The notes under the pieces are model-generated. The model saw only the letters and a list, made by a program, of their open reading frames with translations, did not search any database and had not been told where the DNA came from. This document shows positions 18,613 to 26,890 of a stretch of DNA of 64,000 nt, one piece after another. How positions within the stretch are numbered: the stretch's first letter is position 1; every line of letters starts with the position of its first letter. The translations under genes were made by a program, and so were the position numbers. This stretch comes from Jeotgalibacillus proteolyticus (GTDB taxonomy: Bacteria > Bacillota > Bacilli > Bacillales > Jeotgalibacillaceae), in contig NZ_PREZ01000004.1 in assembly GCF_002926065.1 (NCBI RefSeq), positions 372,001 to 436,000 of the forward strand. The letters run 5' to 3'.

Positions 18613-20259
18613 TTATTTTCCTTTTTTGACTGCTTTTACGGCTTCTTTAGAGATGTAGAATTGGCCGTTTGTTTGGACGGTTACGCTGTTAAGTTGAATT
18701 TCTTTCCCGTTAATTACAACGATGTTTTTGTTGACCGGGAATTCAGCGGTTGTTTTTCCTTGGGATACGACTAGAACAGGATTATTTTCATCTGTTATGT
18801 CTGTTCGTACATCAAAGGCCTCGCCTTTGAATGCTTCCTCAGCATTAATAAATAAATCCTTATCCAGCTTTCCTAAATCAAAGCCCAACGCAGCAGCTAT
18901 TGCATTAGCAATGTCCGTGTTTTCAATCATGCCAACTGGTTTGCCTGGACCGTAGGAATGCAGGAATACATCTTCACCGGTGTGCCCTCCGGTTGTAAAC
19001 CCGATATTTGCCCGCTCAGCCAACAGCTCAACAAAGGTTTTCTCAAGGTCCTCTGACGCATCAATTGCTTCTCTTTCCTCCGCCGTTAAGTCTTTCAATC
19101 CATATAAGGCAGCTGCTTCCTCTAAATTAACATGACCTTCTTCAAGCAGGCTGAGTGCTCCTTCAACGGTCATACTCGCATCCTTCAAAGGATCGATGAC
19201 TTCAGAAACCGGCAGTGAGGAATAGGAGGTAGAAGTGTTTTGATTGCCTATCGAAATGCCGCTGTTGCCATGGTCAGATACAGCTACAACCATTGTCTTT
19301 TTATCCTTTTTAGCAAACTCAAGTGCTTCTTCAACTGCTGCGTCAAATGCCAGCACATCACCAATCATTCCCATAACATCATTGCCGTGAGCTGCCCAGT
19401 CCGGCTTGCTTCCTTCAATAAATAGGAAGAAACCATCCTTGTCCTGTGAAAGCGTGGAGATTGCCTTACCAGTCATTTCAGCAAGAGTCGGCTCTTCAGG
19501 ACGTAAAGCTTCACGATCAAGATCATAGGCCAGTTCGTCAGGTGCAAAAGCTCCCCAAAGTTTATCAGAACTGGAGTTAAGCAGTTCATCACGTGTTTCA
19601 ACCAAGTCGTAGCCGCGTTCTTCAATTACATTTAGAAGATTTTCTCCATCAAGTCTGCTTCCGTCATCTTCAGGGGTCATCAGAGCTCTTTTTCCTCCGC
19701 CCAAAATAACGTCCATGTTCTGATAAACCTGCTGTTCTGCGATATTGTCGTATTGACTGCGATTTTCAGCATGTGAGGAAAATGCTGCAGGTGTGGCGTG
19801 CTGAATTTCTGATGTGGAGATAATTCCAGTTGCTTTCCCCTGTGCCTGTGCTCCTTCAAGCACATTTGCCACAGGCTTATACGGGTCATTTGCAAGAGAA
19901 GGATCCACGCCAGGAGAGCTTACTGTTGCCGGAAGAACGCCAATAAATTTATCATTTGACTTATACCCCGTTGCCATTGCTGTTCCTGCAGGGGCAGAGT
20001 CTGTAATAGCCGATTCGGCTGAATATGTACGAACGCCTCCGGTCACAATCTCATCCATAGCTAACGGTCCGCCCTTATACCATCTTGCAAGTGTGGTAGT
20101 CGTGGAGCTTACACCATCCATTACTAGCACAATGACGTTATCCGCCTTAGCCTTCTCTTTTTTAGCCCCTACGTTTTCAGGCGTTGTTTCTACTGCCACC
20201 GTGCCGACTGCTAAGCTTGCAGCTAACGTCATCCCAATAATTTTCTTCGGTATTTTCAA
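18613..20259 (-). CDS. Secreted alkaline phosphatase
   Basis: The 548-residue phosphomonoesterase has an N-terminal signal peptide (lysines, then GMTLAASLAVGTVAV). Metal ligand Asp48 lies in VMDGV, nucleophile Ser88 in TDSAPAGTAMATG, and further ligands in EGSKPDWAAHGND, VSDHG and GGHTGEDV. A C-terminal segment of about 70 residues, with paired short strands ending in a YISKEAVKAV stretch, resembles the stalk domain of copper amine oxidase-like wall proteins and may aid surface attachment. A TATAAT -10 lies upstream and an AGGAGG-like site (CGGAGGG) precedes the ATG. No clear Pho box was found. Confidence 0.92.
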   Translation of the reverse strand: MKIPKKIIGMTLAASLAVGTVAVETTPENVGAKKEKAKADNVIVLVMDGVSSTTTTLARWYKGGPLAMDEIVTGGVRTYSAESAITDSAPAGTAMATGYKSNDKFIGVLPATVSSPGVDPSLANDPYKPVANVLEGAQAQGKATGIISTSEIQHATPAAFSSHAENRSQYDNIAEQQVYQNMDVILGGGKRALMTPEDDGSRLDGENLLNVIEERGYDLVETRDELLNSSSDKLWGAFAPDELAYDLDREALRPEEPTLAEMTGKAISTLSQDKDGFFLFIEGSKPDWAAHGNDVMGMIGDVLAFDAAVEEALEFAKKDKKTMVVAVSDHGNSGISIGNQNTSTSYSSLPVSEVIDPLKDASMTVEGALSLLEEGHVNLEEAAALYGLKDLTAEEREAIDASEDLEKTFVELLAERANIGFTTGGHTGEDVFLHSYGPGKPVGMIENTDIANAIAAALGFDLGKLDKDLFINAEEAFKGEAFDVRTDITDENNPVLVVSQGKTTAEFPVNKNIVVINGKEIQLNSVTVQTNGQFYISKEAVKAVKKGK

Positions 20260-20302
20260 TAAAATCCCTCCGTTTTTTTACTATTCAAATCATTCACACA
20301 TC

Positions 20303-20308
20303 ATTATA
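20303..20308 (-). promoter_or_regulatory. -10 element of the alkaline phosphatase gene
   Basis: TATAAT on the minus strand, 44 bases before the start codon. The -35 region has no good sigma-A hexamer, which would fit activator dependence such as PhoP, but no tandem TTAACA-like repeats are obvious. Confidence 0.45.
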
Positions 20309-20471
20309 TAGGCTATAACTAGTGATTCCTATCAGAGAATGGGGCTAATTTAGAAGCTCCACTTTTGTAGATAAGTACGCAAATAATACAATTAGAGGGA
20401 ATTTTTGGAGAGAATCGAATCAGCCCAAAAGCGGGAGTTTCCAATTGATAGCTTTCCCGAACACATAAAAA

Positions 20472-20533
20472 ATAACAAAAAACACCCTGATTAACACGAT
20501 AACAATTTCACATGCCAGCGTGTAATCAGGGTG
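20472..20533 (-). terminator. Intrinsic terminator of the aldo/keto reductase gene
   Basis: CACCCTGATTA pairs with TAATCAGGGTG, and the stem is extended inward by ACACG/CGTGT around a 20-base loop. Read leftward it ends in a T-rich tail (TTTTTTGTTATTTTTT). Confidence 0.88.
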
Positions 20534-20573
20534 CTAGTTAAATTTCTATTTCATACTAGTGCTTCTCAGCCTA

Positions 20574-21572
20574 TTACAGATTTAATTGTTTAGTCGGAAG
20601 TGGCGCGGAAGCTGATATTAGTTCTTTTTGAATCAGTTCCTGCCAGAAAGCTTCCGGAATATCAGCTTTCATAGCGTTTAAATCCTCCTGGATCCGATCC
20701 GGACGAGTAGAGCCTACTACGACTGCTTTCACGGCAGGATGGGCAGTAGAGAATTGAAGAGCTGCATCCTTAAGCGAAACATCATGCTTTTTAGCTACTT
20801 CGCTAAACTTTTCAACACGCTGCTTGATCTCCGGTGTGATCTCCTGGTAATCAAAATAATCGCCTCCCATTAAGGCGCCGGAGTTTAAAGCACCGCCAAT
20901 GACAAGGCCTGCGTTTTTCTCCTCAGACAACTTCATCATTCGCTCAAGCGCCCGCTCATGCTGAAGAAGTGTATACTGAGTGGCAGATAGATTTAAATTC
21001 GGATGTGCTTCCTCAAGCTCCAATGCTAACTCAATTGGAACAGTCGTGTTCACACCGACTCCCCATCCCTGAATGACACCTTCATCCCGGAGCTTGTCGA
21101 GGACCTTAAATGCTCCATTTCTTGCTTCATCAAATTTTGTAATCCACTCATCTCCTAAAAAGTCAGGGGAAATATCATGTACATACACAAAGTCCAGACG
21201 ATCCGTTTTAAGCCGCTTTAAACTTTCTTCAATTGACCATTTTGTGCCATCAGCGGTGTAATCCGTAATAATTTTATTCTTCCGGCCATTTGCAAACAAG
21301 CCCTCTTTTTCTTCTTCCTCATCAAGCACCAGGCGGCCTACCTTTGTACTCAGCTGATAGTCATCACGGTTATAGGAGGAGAGAACCTCGCCCAGTCTCA
21401 TTTCAGCAAGACCTGCACCGTAAAAGGGAGCCGTATCAAAGTAGCGAACCCCCTGATCCCAGGCTGCCTGAATCGTTTCCCGGGCTTCGCTTTCCGGTAC
21501 TTCCCTGAACATATTTCCGAGGGGAGCTGTACCCATTCCAATTTTATTATTGATCGATATGTTGTTCTTCAT
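20574..21572 (-). CDS. Aldo/keto reductase, aldose 1-dehydrogenase-like
   Basis: The 332-residue NAD(P)-dependent oxidoreductase has the AKR tetrad Asp46 and Tyr51 (FDTAPFYGAG), Lys77 (STKVG) and His132 (VHD). FDTAPFYGAGLAE and the C-terminal VVVGSTRPDRI fit the D-threo-aldose 1-dehydrogenase/L-fucose dehydrogenase/pyridoxal dehydrogenase branch. The gene is a single unit with its own terminator, divergent from scrR. The substrate is unknown. Confidence 0.82.
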   Translation of the reverse strand: MKNNISINNKIGMGTAPLGNMFREVPESEARETIQAAWDQGVRYFDTAPFYGAGLAEMRLGEVLSSYNRDDYQLSTKVGRLVLDEEEEKEGLFANGRKNKIITDYTADGTKWSIEESLKRLKTDRLDFVYVHDISPDFLGDEWITKFDEARNGAFKVLDKLRDEGVIQGWGVGVNTTVPIELALELEEAHPNLNLSATQYTLLQHERALERMMKLSEEKNAGLVIGGALNSGALMGGDYFDYQEITPEIKQRVEKFSEVAKKHDVSLKDAALQFSTAHPAVKAVVVGSTRPDRIQEDLNAMKADIPEAFWQELIQKELISASAPLPTKQLNL

Positions 21573-21676
21573 TTTTTCACCTCATTATAAATTTTTGTTG
21601 CTGGCTGATTTGTCTTCATATCGTTTTTAATACCCTTTAAACCACTTCAATAATCTGGTTTTTTCTAAATAAAACA

Positions 21677-21705
21677 TTGATAAAATGAACGACCCTTTTT
21701 ATAAG
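21677..21705 (+). promoter_or_regulatory. Sigma-A-like promoter of scrR
   Basis: TTGATA and TATAAG are separated by 17 bases, 63 bases before the scrR start codon. Spacing and hexamers fit a vegetative promoter. Confidence 0.5.
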
Positions 21706-21767
21706 TGATAGACATTTTTTAGAATTTACCCTAAAATAGCGATAGATTATGTGAGGGAGGCGCTTGA

Positions 21768-22757
21768 ATGACAACGATTAATGATATTGCAAAAATGGCG
21801 AATGTTTCCCGCACAACCGTCTCCCGAGTTTTGAATAACAAAGGCTATGTGAGTGAAGACGTACGCGACAGAATTTTGAAGCTGGTAAAAGAAACAGGTT
21901 ACACCCCAAGCCTTTCTGCAAAATCACTCCGCACGAAAAAGTCCGGTGTTATCGGGGTGATTCTTCCAAAAATCAGCACAGAAACAGCTAGCCGTGTTGT
22001 AAGCGGAATTAATGAAGTCGTTTCAAAAGAAGACTATCAAATTCTTTTAACTGATACTGAGTTGAATAAAGAAAAGGAAATAGAATTTATCCGTCTGCTT
22101 AAGAGCAGACAAGTTGATGGGATTATCCTGCTTGCTACAAATATAAATGAGGATCTGACCCAGGCAATCCAAACTGCAGATCTTCCCTTCATCTCAATTG
22201 GCCAGGACCTTCCGGGTGTGACCTCTATCCTTTACGATGATTACCATGCTGCAGCTGATGTGACGAATATGATGATTAGTCACCAGCATAAAAAAATTGC
22301 CTATATCGGTGTTGGTGAACAGGACCCTTCAGTCGGAGGCCTCCGCAAAGAAGGGTATCTTGATACAATGGCAAAAAATGAACTTCCAATCCATAATGAG
22401 TGGATACAGGAAGGTGATTTCAGTATCGAATCAGGCTATGAATGCGCAAAAAAAATTATTAAAAACAGCGCCAGTAACCTGCCCACTGCCATCTTTTGCG
22501 TAACAGACAGAATGGCGATTGGTGCGATGGAATACTTGAGAGAGCAAGGCTTTTCCATCCCAAAAGACATTGCCATAGCAGGAATCGGAGCTTCAACACT
22601 TTCTAAATATGTCACCCCTGCCCTAACCACTGTGGACTATTTTAATAAACACGCCGGTGAAAAAGCAGCCCAGCTGCTGCTTGCACAAATGAAGAAAAAA
22701 AAGCCAAAAGAAAAATTTGTGCAAAGCTATAGACTCATTAAAAGAGATAGTGTATAG
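21768..22757 (+). CDS. scrR: LacI-family repressor of the sucrose locus
   Basis: The 329-residue protein has the LacI-type helix-turn-helix at residues 1-50 (TTINDIAKMANVSRTTVSRVL) and a periplasmic-binding-protein-like sensor domain. The contents and order downstream (sucrose EIIBC, then GH32) identify it as ScrR-like, and three LacI-type sites with the ATCGAT centre lie between it and scrA. GAGGGAGG precedes the ATG. The effector is probably sucrose-6-phosphate or fructose, by analogy. Confidence 0.88.
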   Translation: MTTINDIAKMANVSRTTVSRVLNNKGYVSEDVRDRILKLVKETGYTPSLSAKSLRTKKSGVIGVILPKISTETASRVVSGINEVVSKEDYQILLTDTELNKEKEIEFIRLLKSRQVDGIILLATNINEDLTQAIQTADLPFISIGQDLPGVTSILYDDYHAAADVTNMMISHQHKKIAYIGVGEQDPSVGGLRKEGYLDTMAKNELPIHNEWIQEGDFSIESGYECAKKIIKNSASNLPTAIFCVTDRMAIGAMEYLREQGFSIPKDIAIAGIGASTLSKYVTPALTTVDYFNKHAGEKAAQLLLAQMKKKKPKEKFVQSYRLIKRDSV

Positions 22758-22776
22758 TACAAATCAACAAAGGACA

Positions 22777-22792
22777 TGTAATCGATTCCACA
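22777..22792. promoter_or_regulatory. scr operator candidate 1
   Basis: TGTAATCGATTCCACA shares the ATCGATWCCACA half-site of the other two sites. It overlaps the putative scrR terminator. Confidence 0.5.
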
Positions 22793-22819
22793 CATGCTCC
22801 TTATTCTTTTGAGGTAACA

Positions 22820-22834
22820 TACAACCGCTTACAT
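22820..22834. promoter_or_regulatory. cre-like CcpA site in the scr region
   Basis: Read on the minus strand, ATGTAAGCGGTTGTA matches WTGNAANCGNWNNCW with one mismatch. It lies upstream of scrA and would place sucrose import under catabolite control. Confidence 0.4.
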
Positions 22835-23005
22835 TTTTAAGAAATGGAGTAGTCGGATGCATGGGACTCTCAGTAAAGCCTCTTTAAAAATCAGCAGCCT
22901 CCCTTTTTGTTTCACTCTGCTCCAGGCATTAATTGATCAAGGAGGAGACAGGAGGCAGCATGTCCCTTTAAGATGCTTTATAGTTCACAAATTTTTTTAT
23001 CGGTT

Positions 23006-23024
23006 TATGGAATCGATACCACAT
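23006..23024. promoter_or_regulatory. scr operator candidate 2
   Basis: TATGGAATCGATACCACAT is identical over all 19 bases to the site at 23062, with a TGGWATCGATWCCA-type LacI palindrome at its centre. The two are 56 bases apart. Confidence 0.75.
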
Positions 23025-23061
23025 TTATCTTTTTAGTGATTACCAATGTTTTTGTGACCTG

Positions 23062-23080
23062 TATGGAATCGATACCACAT
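23062..23080. promoter_or_regulatory. scr operator candidate 3
   Basis: This exact copy of the 23006 site ends 20 bases before the scrA ATG, next to its AGGAGG ribosome binding site. A repressor bound here would block transcription into scrA. Confidence 0.75.
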
Positions 23081-23100
23081 ACAAAAAGGAGGATACATCA

Positions 23101-24498
23101 ATGGCAGGTTATGCTGAAATAGCGAAGCAGGTTATACACGCACTTGGCGGACAGGAGAACATTCAGTCCATTGCCCATTGTGCTACACGATTACGGGTCA
23201 TGGTTCACGACCGTGAAAAAGTGGACGCAGAAGCAATAGAAGAAATCGAGAAAGTAAAAGGAGCTTTTTACAACTCCGGCCAGTACCAGATTATATTTGG
23301 CACAGGCACAGTAAACCGGGTATTTGAAGCTGTTACAGAACTCGGAGTTGAAGGAAGCACAAAATCTGATATAAAAAAAGAAAGCGCAAAACAGGGTTCT
23401 GCCTTTCAACGTGCAATCCGCGTCTTCGGTGACGTCTTTGTTCCAATCATCCCCGTTCTAGTTGCAACAGGACTTTTCATGGGGCTCAGGGGTTTAATTC
23501 TTCAGGAAACCGTACTCGGCTGGTTTGGGTTAACGCCTGACAGTGTGCCGACAAACTTAATTCTTTTTACAGAAATCTTAACGGATACAGCATTTGCCTT
23601 CCTGCCGGCGCTTGTTGCCTGGTCAGCGTTCAGGGTATTTGGAGGGACACCGATTATCGGTCTCGTCCTTGGTTTGATGCTTGTCTCTCCTGCCCTTCCT
23701 AACGCATGGGCAGTGGCTGAGGGTGCTGCTGATCCCCTTTACTACTTTGGCTTTATTGCAGTGAGCGGCTATCAGGGCTCTGTTCTTCCAGCCTTTTTTG
23801 CCGGTCTGGTTGGTGCTAAGCTTGAAAAAGCACTCAGAAAACGAATACCGGAAGCATTGGATTTAATTTTAACGCCGTTTCTTGTTTTGCTTATCATGAT
23901 CATGTTGTCATTGTTTGTGCTTGGACCAATTCTTCACGCTGCAGAAAACGGTATTTTTGCATCGATGAACTTTCTTCTAGATCTGCCATTTGGCTTGAGC
24001 GGTCTAGTTATTGGTCTTACTCACCAGATCATTACGGTGACTGGTATACACCATATCTTTAATTTCCTGGAAATCCAGCTCCTGGAACGACTTGGCTTTA
24101 ACCCATTTAACCCGATTATCACCGGTGCGATCGCCGCACAGGGCGGGGCTGCATTAGCTGTTGCGGTTAAAACGAGCTCAAAGAAATTAAAAGCACTTTC
24201 ATACCCATCTGCCCTATCTGCATTCCTTGGAATTACAGAGCCGGCCATTTTCGGGGTGAACCTGCGCTATGTGAAGCCGTTTGTGATGGGATTAATCGGC
24301 GGTGGTGTTTCAGGCTTCCTTGCTTCTATTTTGAACCTGCAGGCAACAGGGATGGCGATCACGGTTATCCCGGGAACCCTGCTATACTTAAATGAGCAGA
24401 TCTTCAGCTATATACTCGTTAATCTTGTGGCAATCGGAACAGCCTTTACCCTAACGTATCTATTTGGTTTTACCGATAAAATGCTTGAGAAAAAATAA
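23101..24498 (+). CDS. scrA: Sucrose-type PTS EIIBC component
   Basis: The 465-residue permease has an N-terminal EIIB domain (about 1-85, phospho-Cys27 in IAHCATRLR) and a membrane EIIC domain (about 105-460, GITEPAIFGVNLRY near the C-terminus). It has no EIIA domain, so it needs one from another protein such as the glucose-type IIA. It imports sucrose as sucrose-6-phosphate, which scrB then cleaves. The assignment rests on the glucose/sucrose IIBC family and on the GH32 neighbour. Confidence 0.9.
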   Translation: MAGYAEIAKQVIHALGGQENIQSIAHCATRLRVMVHDREKVDAEAIEEIEKVKGAFYNSGQYQIIFGTGTVNRVFEAVTELGVEGSTKSDIKKESAKQGSAFQRAIRVFGDVFVPIIPVLVATGLFMGLRGLILQETVLGWFGLTPDSVPTNLILFTEILTDTAFAFLPALVAWSAFRVFGGTPIIGLVLGLMLVSPALPNAWAVAEGAADPLYYFGFIAVSGYQGSVLPAFFAGLVGAKLEKALRKRIPEALDLILTPFLVLLIMIMLSLFVLGPILHAAENGIFASMNFLLDLPFGLSGLVIGLTHQIITVTGIHHIFNFLEIQLLERLGFNPFNPIITGAIAAQGGAALAVAVKTSSKKLKALSYPSALSAFLGITEPAIFGVNLRYVKPFVMGLIGGGVSGFLASILNLQATGMAITVIPGTLLYLNEQIFSYILVNLVAIGTAFTLTYLFGFTDKMLEKK

Positions 24499-24506
24499 TG
24501 AAACTA

Positions 24507-24540
24507 AAAAGAGGCCTGGAGAACGTTCTGGGCCTTCTTT
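24507..24540 (+). terminator. Intercistronic hairpin between scrA and scrB
   Basis: AAAGAGGCC pairs with GGCCTTCTTT (one bulge) and the loop contains the self-pairing AGAACGTTCT. A T-rich tail runs up to the scrB ribosome binding site. It probably ends part of the transcripts and sets a lower scrB level. Confidence 0.6.
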
Positions 24541-24560
24541 TCTTATATGGAGGTTTTTAA

Positions 24561-25997
24561 ATGAATCGTGACGAAAAATTAAAACTAGAGGCGTATACTG
24601 CAGTTGATAATCAGTGGAAATCCGTGAAGGAAGACCCGTACTTTCCTGGCTACCACTTAGCCCCGCCTGCCGGATTGCTGAACGACCCAAATGGCTGGAT
24701 TCAGTGGAAGGGAATTTATCATCTATTCTTTCAGTGGCTGCCATTTGAAACCGCTCATGGCGCCAAGTTCTGGGGACACTTTACCTCACAAAATCTAACG
24801 GACTGGACACTTGAACCCATTGCCCTAACACCGAGTGACTCGTTTGATAAAAATGGCTGCTATTCAGGAAGTGCTATTGATGCAGATGGAAAATTAACAT
24901 TATTTTATACTGGAAATGTGAAAAATGAGCAGGGCCTCCGTCAAAGCTACCAGTGCACGGCCGAAAGTGAGGACGGGATTCATTTCACAAATAAAAGCGT
25001 GAAAATTGAGCTTCCTGAAGGCTTCACCCCTCATTTCAGAGATCCAAAGGTGTGGAAGCACGAGGATCACTGGTATATGGTGATTGGTGCGCAAACGGAA
25101 GAAATGCAAGGTTCTGTCGTTTTATTTGAATCCGCTGATTTAGAGAACTGGACAAATAAAGGCATTATCAGCCACGCCAATCAACGTCCGCTTGAACGCT
25201 TCGGCTATATGTGGGAATGTCCGGATGTATTTACGCTTGGGGATCAAGAGGTTCTGTTATTTTCTCCACAGGGACTTAAAGCAGAAGGCATTCATTTCAA
25301 TAATCAGTACCAGTCAGGCTACGTCGTTGGCGAGCTTAATTATAAAAAAGCGAAATTTACGCATGGGGATTTTACTGAAATTGATCGAGGCTTTGAATTT
25401 TACGCACCTCAGACCACCGTCGATAAAGGCCGCCGCATCCTATTTGGCTGGATGGGTGTTCCTGACCAAAACGAATTTGATCAGCCGACAGTAAAAAATG
25501 GCTGGGTTCACCAGCTGACTCTGCCCCGTGAGCTGAAGCTTATAAACGGACACATTCACCAGATGCCTTTAGAGGAAATGAAGCAGCTGCGTACTGCCAA
25601 AACGGTAAATTCAAAAGTGAACGGAACATTTTCAGACTCCATTTCCCGCACCTCAGAGATTGAAATTGAAGGAAAAATGGAGAAGTTGACGCTGTTTGGG
25701 AATATGGAAGTTAGTTATAATGAAGAAACGCAGCTGCTTACTCTCGAAAGACCGAGCTATGTAGATGGCCGGATAGAATGCAGAAGCTGTCATTTAAAGG
25801 ACGAACTTCGAAACTTGAAAGTATGGGTTGACCACTCTTCACTTGAAATATTCGTAAATGACGGTGAGGAAGTGTTTACTTCTAGATTATTTGCTAATCC
25901 AGAGAACCAATCGTTGGCAGTCTGTGGTGAGGATGTCCACTTGACGGTGTGGGCATTAAAAAATGATACAGTTGATTACCGGAATGATTATAAGTAA
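24561..25997 (+). CDS. scrB: Sucrose-6-phosphate hydrolase (GH32)
   Basis: The 478-residue GH32 enzyme has nucleophile Asp42 in NDPNG, the stabilising Asp161 in FRDPK and acid/base Glu219 in ECPD, followed by the C-terminal beta-sandwich. It cleaves sucrose-6-phosphate to glucose-6-phosphate and fructose in the cytoplasm. GGAGG precedes the ATG. It has no signal peptide, which fits a PTS-linked hydrolase and not a secreted invertase or levanase. Confidence 0.93.
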   Translation: MNRDEKLKLEAYTAVDNQWKSVKEDPYFPGYHLAPPAGLLNDPNGWIQWKGIYHLFFQWLPFETAHGAKFWGHFTSQNLTDWTLEPIALTPSDSFDKNGCYSGSAIDADGKLTLFYTGNVKNEQGLRQSYQCTAESEDGIHFTNKSVKIELPEGFTPHFRDPKVWKHEDHWYMVIGAQTEEMQGSVVLFESADLENWTNKGIISHANQRPLERFGYMWECPDVFTLGDQEVLLFSPQGLKAEGIHFNNQYQSGYVVGELNYKKAKFTHGDFTEIDRGFEFYAPQTTVDKGRRILFGWMGVPDQNEFDQPTVKNGWVHQLTLPRELKLINGHIHQMPLEEMKQLRTAKTVNSKVNGTFSDSISRTSEIEIEGKMEKLTLFGNMEVSYNEETQLLTLERPSYVDGRIECRSCHLKDELRNLKVWVDHSSLEIFVNDGEEVFTSRLFANPENQSLAVCGEDVHLTVWALKNDTVDYRNDYK

Positions 25998-26006
25998 TGG
26001 ATACAG

Positions 26007-26034
26007 GCTGACTCAGACGATGGTTTGAGTCAGC
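26007..26034 (+). terminator. Terminator-like hairpin after scrB
   Basis: GCTGACTCA and TGAGTCAGC form a perfect 9-base stem 10 bases after the scrB stop. The T tail is weak (GTTTAGCATTT). Confidence 0.6.
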
Positions 26035-26140
26035 GTTTAGCATTTGTGGCTGTACATCATTTTTATTCATTTTTTTAGAGTTAATACTAGTTTAACCGGC
26101 TGGTTTCCCCTGGACTGCTCCCATCTTGAAGGCATTTGGA

Positions 26141-26608
26141 TCACTTGATTGATCGTAATTTCTCGTATTTAAACAAAATTAACTTTGGAGTAAGTCTAAC
26201 TTCTTTTGTTTTTTTATAGCCGAACTTCTCGTAAAAATAGTGGTTTCGAAAGCTTAAATGAGGGGTGTATAAGGTCCATAATTTTACATCAGAAAATTGT
26301 TTTTCTAAAAACCGAATGGCCTCCGTACCGGCTCCTCTATTTTGATTGCCAGGGGAAATGAATACTTTATCGATATGCATACGTTCATTATTTCCTCTTA
26401 CATCAATTGCTCCGATCACTGTTTCTCCGTCTAAAATGGTGAAGTGATGATATTTCCTGATATTTTCCGTTAGTTTTTCAGCCGTTTCACAGGCTGGATT
26501 CGTTTCGAAATCCTCATACTTTTCCAGGTCGTCCTGAAACGAGGCTCTTTGAATCGGAAGTAAACGATCGATATCTTCCATGGCTGATTTTCTGAAATTT
26601 AATGACAT
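26141..26608 (-). CDS. GNAT-family N-acetyltransferase
   Basis: The 155-residue protein has the GNAT fold with the acetyl-CoA pyrophosphate loop in NQNRGAGTEAIRFL (about 88-101) and a C-terminal YFYEKFGYKK segment. It transfers an acetyl group from acetyl-CoA to an unknown amine. It lies just downstream of the truncated phosphatase remnant on the same strand. Confidence 0.8.
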   Translation of the reverse strand: MSLNFRKSAMEDIDRLLPIQRASFQDDLEKYEDFETNPACETAEKLTENIRKYHHFTILDGETVIGAIDVRGNNERMHIDKVFISPGNQNRGAGTEAIRFLEKQFSDVKLWTLYTPHLSFRNHYFYEKFGYKKTKEVRLTPKLILFKYEKLRSIK

Positions 26609-26636
26609 CTTTCCCCCTCCAATCCCTTACTTACTG

Positions 26637-26876
26637 TCATACGTATACGAACTGCACGCAGTTCAAGAGCTTTGCTGACTCAATCGACCTTTTTAAGTCA
26701 CTTGTCAGAATAAATGCTGCTTTATCTATTTTTCTACCTGTTTCTACTGGATAGTTATCTTCTTCAAAGACACCGCTGTCATCATACTGCCTGACCCAGT
26801 CGGTAAACTCTTTATATGTAATTGATTTATGATCGGTACACGTTGTTATACCGTGTCTGATTAACGAAATTTCCAT
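26637..26876 (-). pseudogene. Truncated histidine phosphatase (phosphoglycerate mutase-like)
   Basis: The 79-residue frame starts MEISLIRHG, with the RHG motif that carries the catalytic histidine, and runs to TSDLKRSIESAKLL before ending abruptly. Members of this family are normally about 180 residues or more, so the C-terminal half, including the second catalytic histidine, is missing. AGGAGA precedes the ATG, so the fragment may still be translated. No continuation in another frame was found before the GNAT gene. Confidence 0.7.
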
Positions 26877-26890
26877 TTTGGTCTCCTATG

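Larger units (their letters stand above)
20260..20573. other. 314-base gap between alkaline phosphatase and aldo/keto reductase
   Basis: No gene is seen. The left part carries the phosphatase promoter and ribosome binding site; the right part carries the terminator of the reductase. The middle has no recognisable element. Confidence 0.7.
22758..23100 (+). promoter_or_regulatory. 343-base control region between scrR and scrA
   Basis: No gene is present. The region holds three operator candidates with an ATCGAT centre, a cre-like site, and an imperfect hairpin after scrR (AGGACATGT with ACATGCTCCT, then TTATTCTTTT) that may be its terminator. An unexplained GCAGCCTCC/GGAGGCAGC imperfect inverted repeat lies near 22893-22958. 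No sacT-type antiterminator site was recognised. Confidence 0.6.

Noticed and set aside
26637-26876. A functional short phosphoglycerate mutase
   Set aside because: The second catalytic histidine and the C-terminal half of the fold are missing, so it is reported as a remnant.
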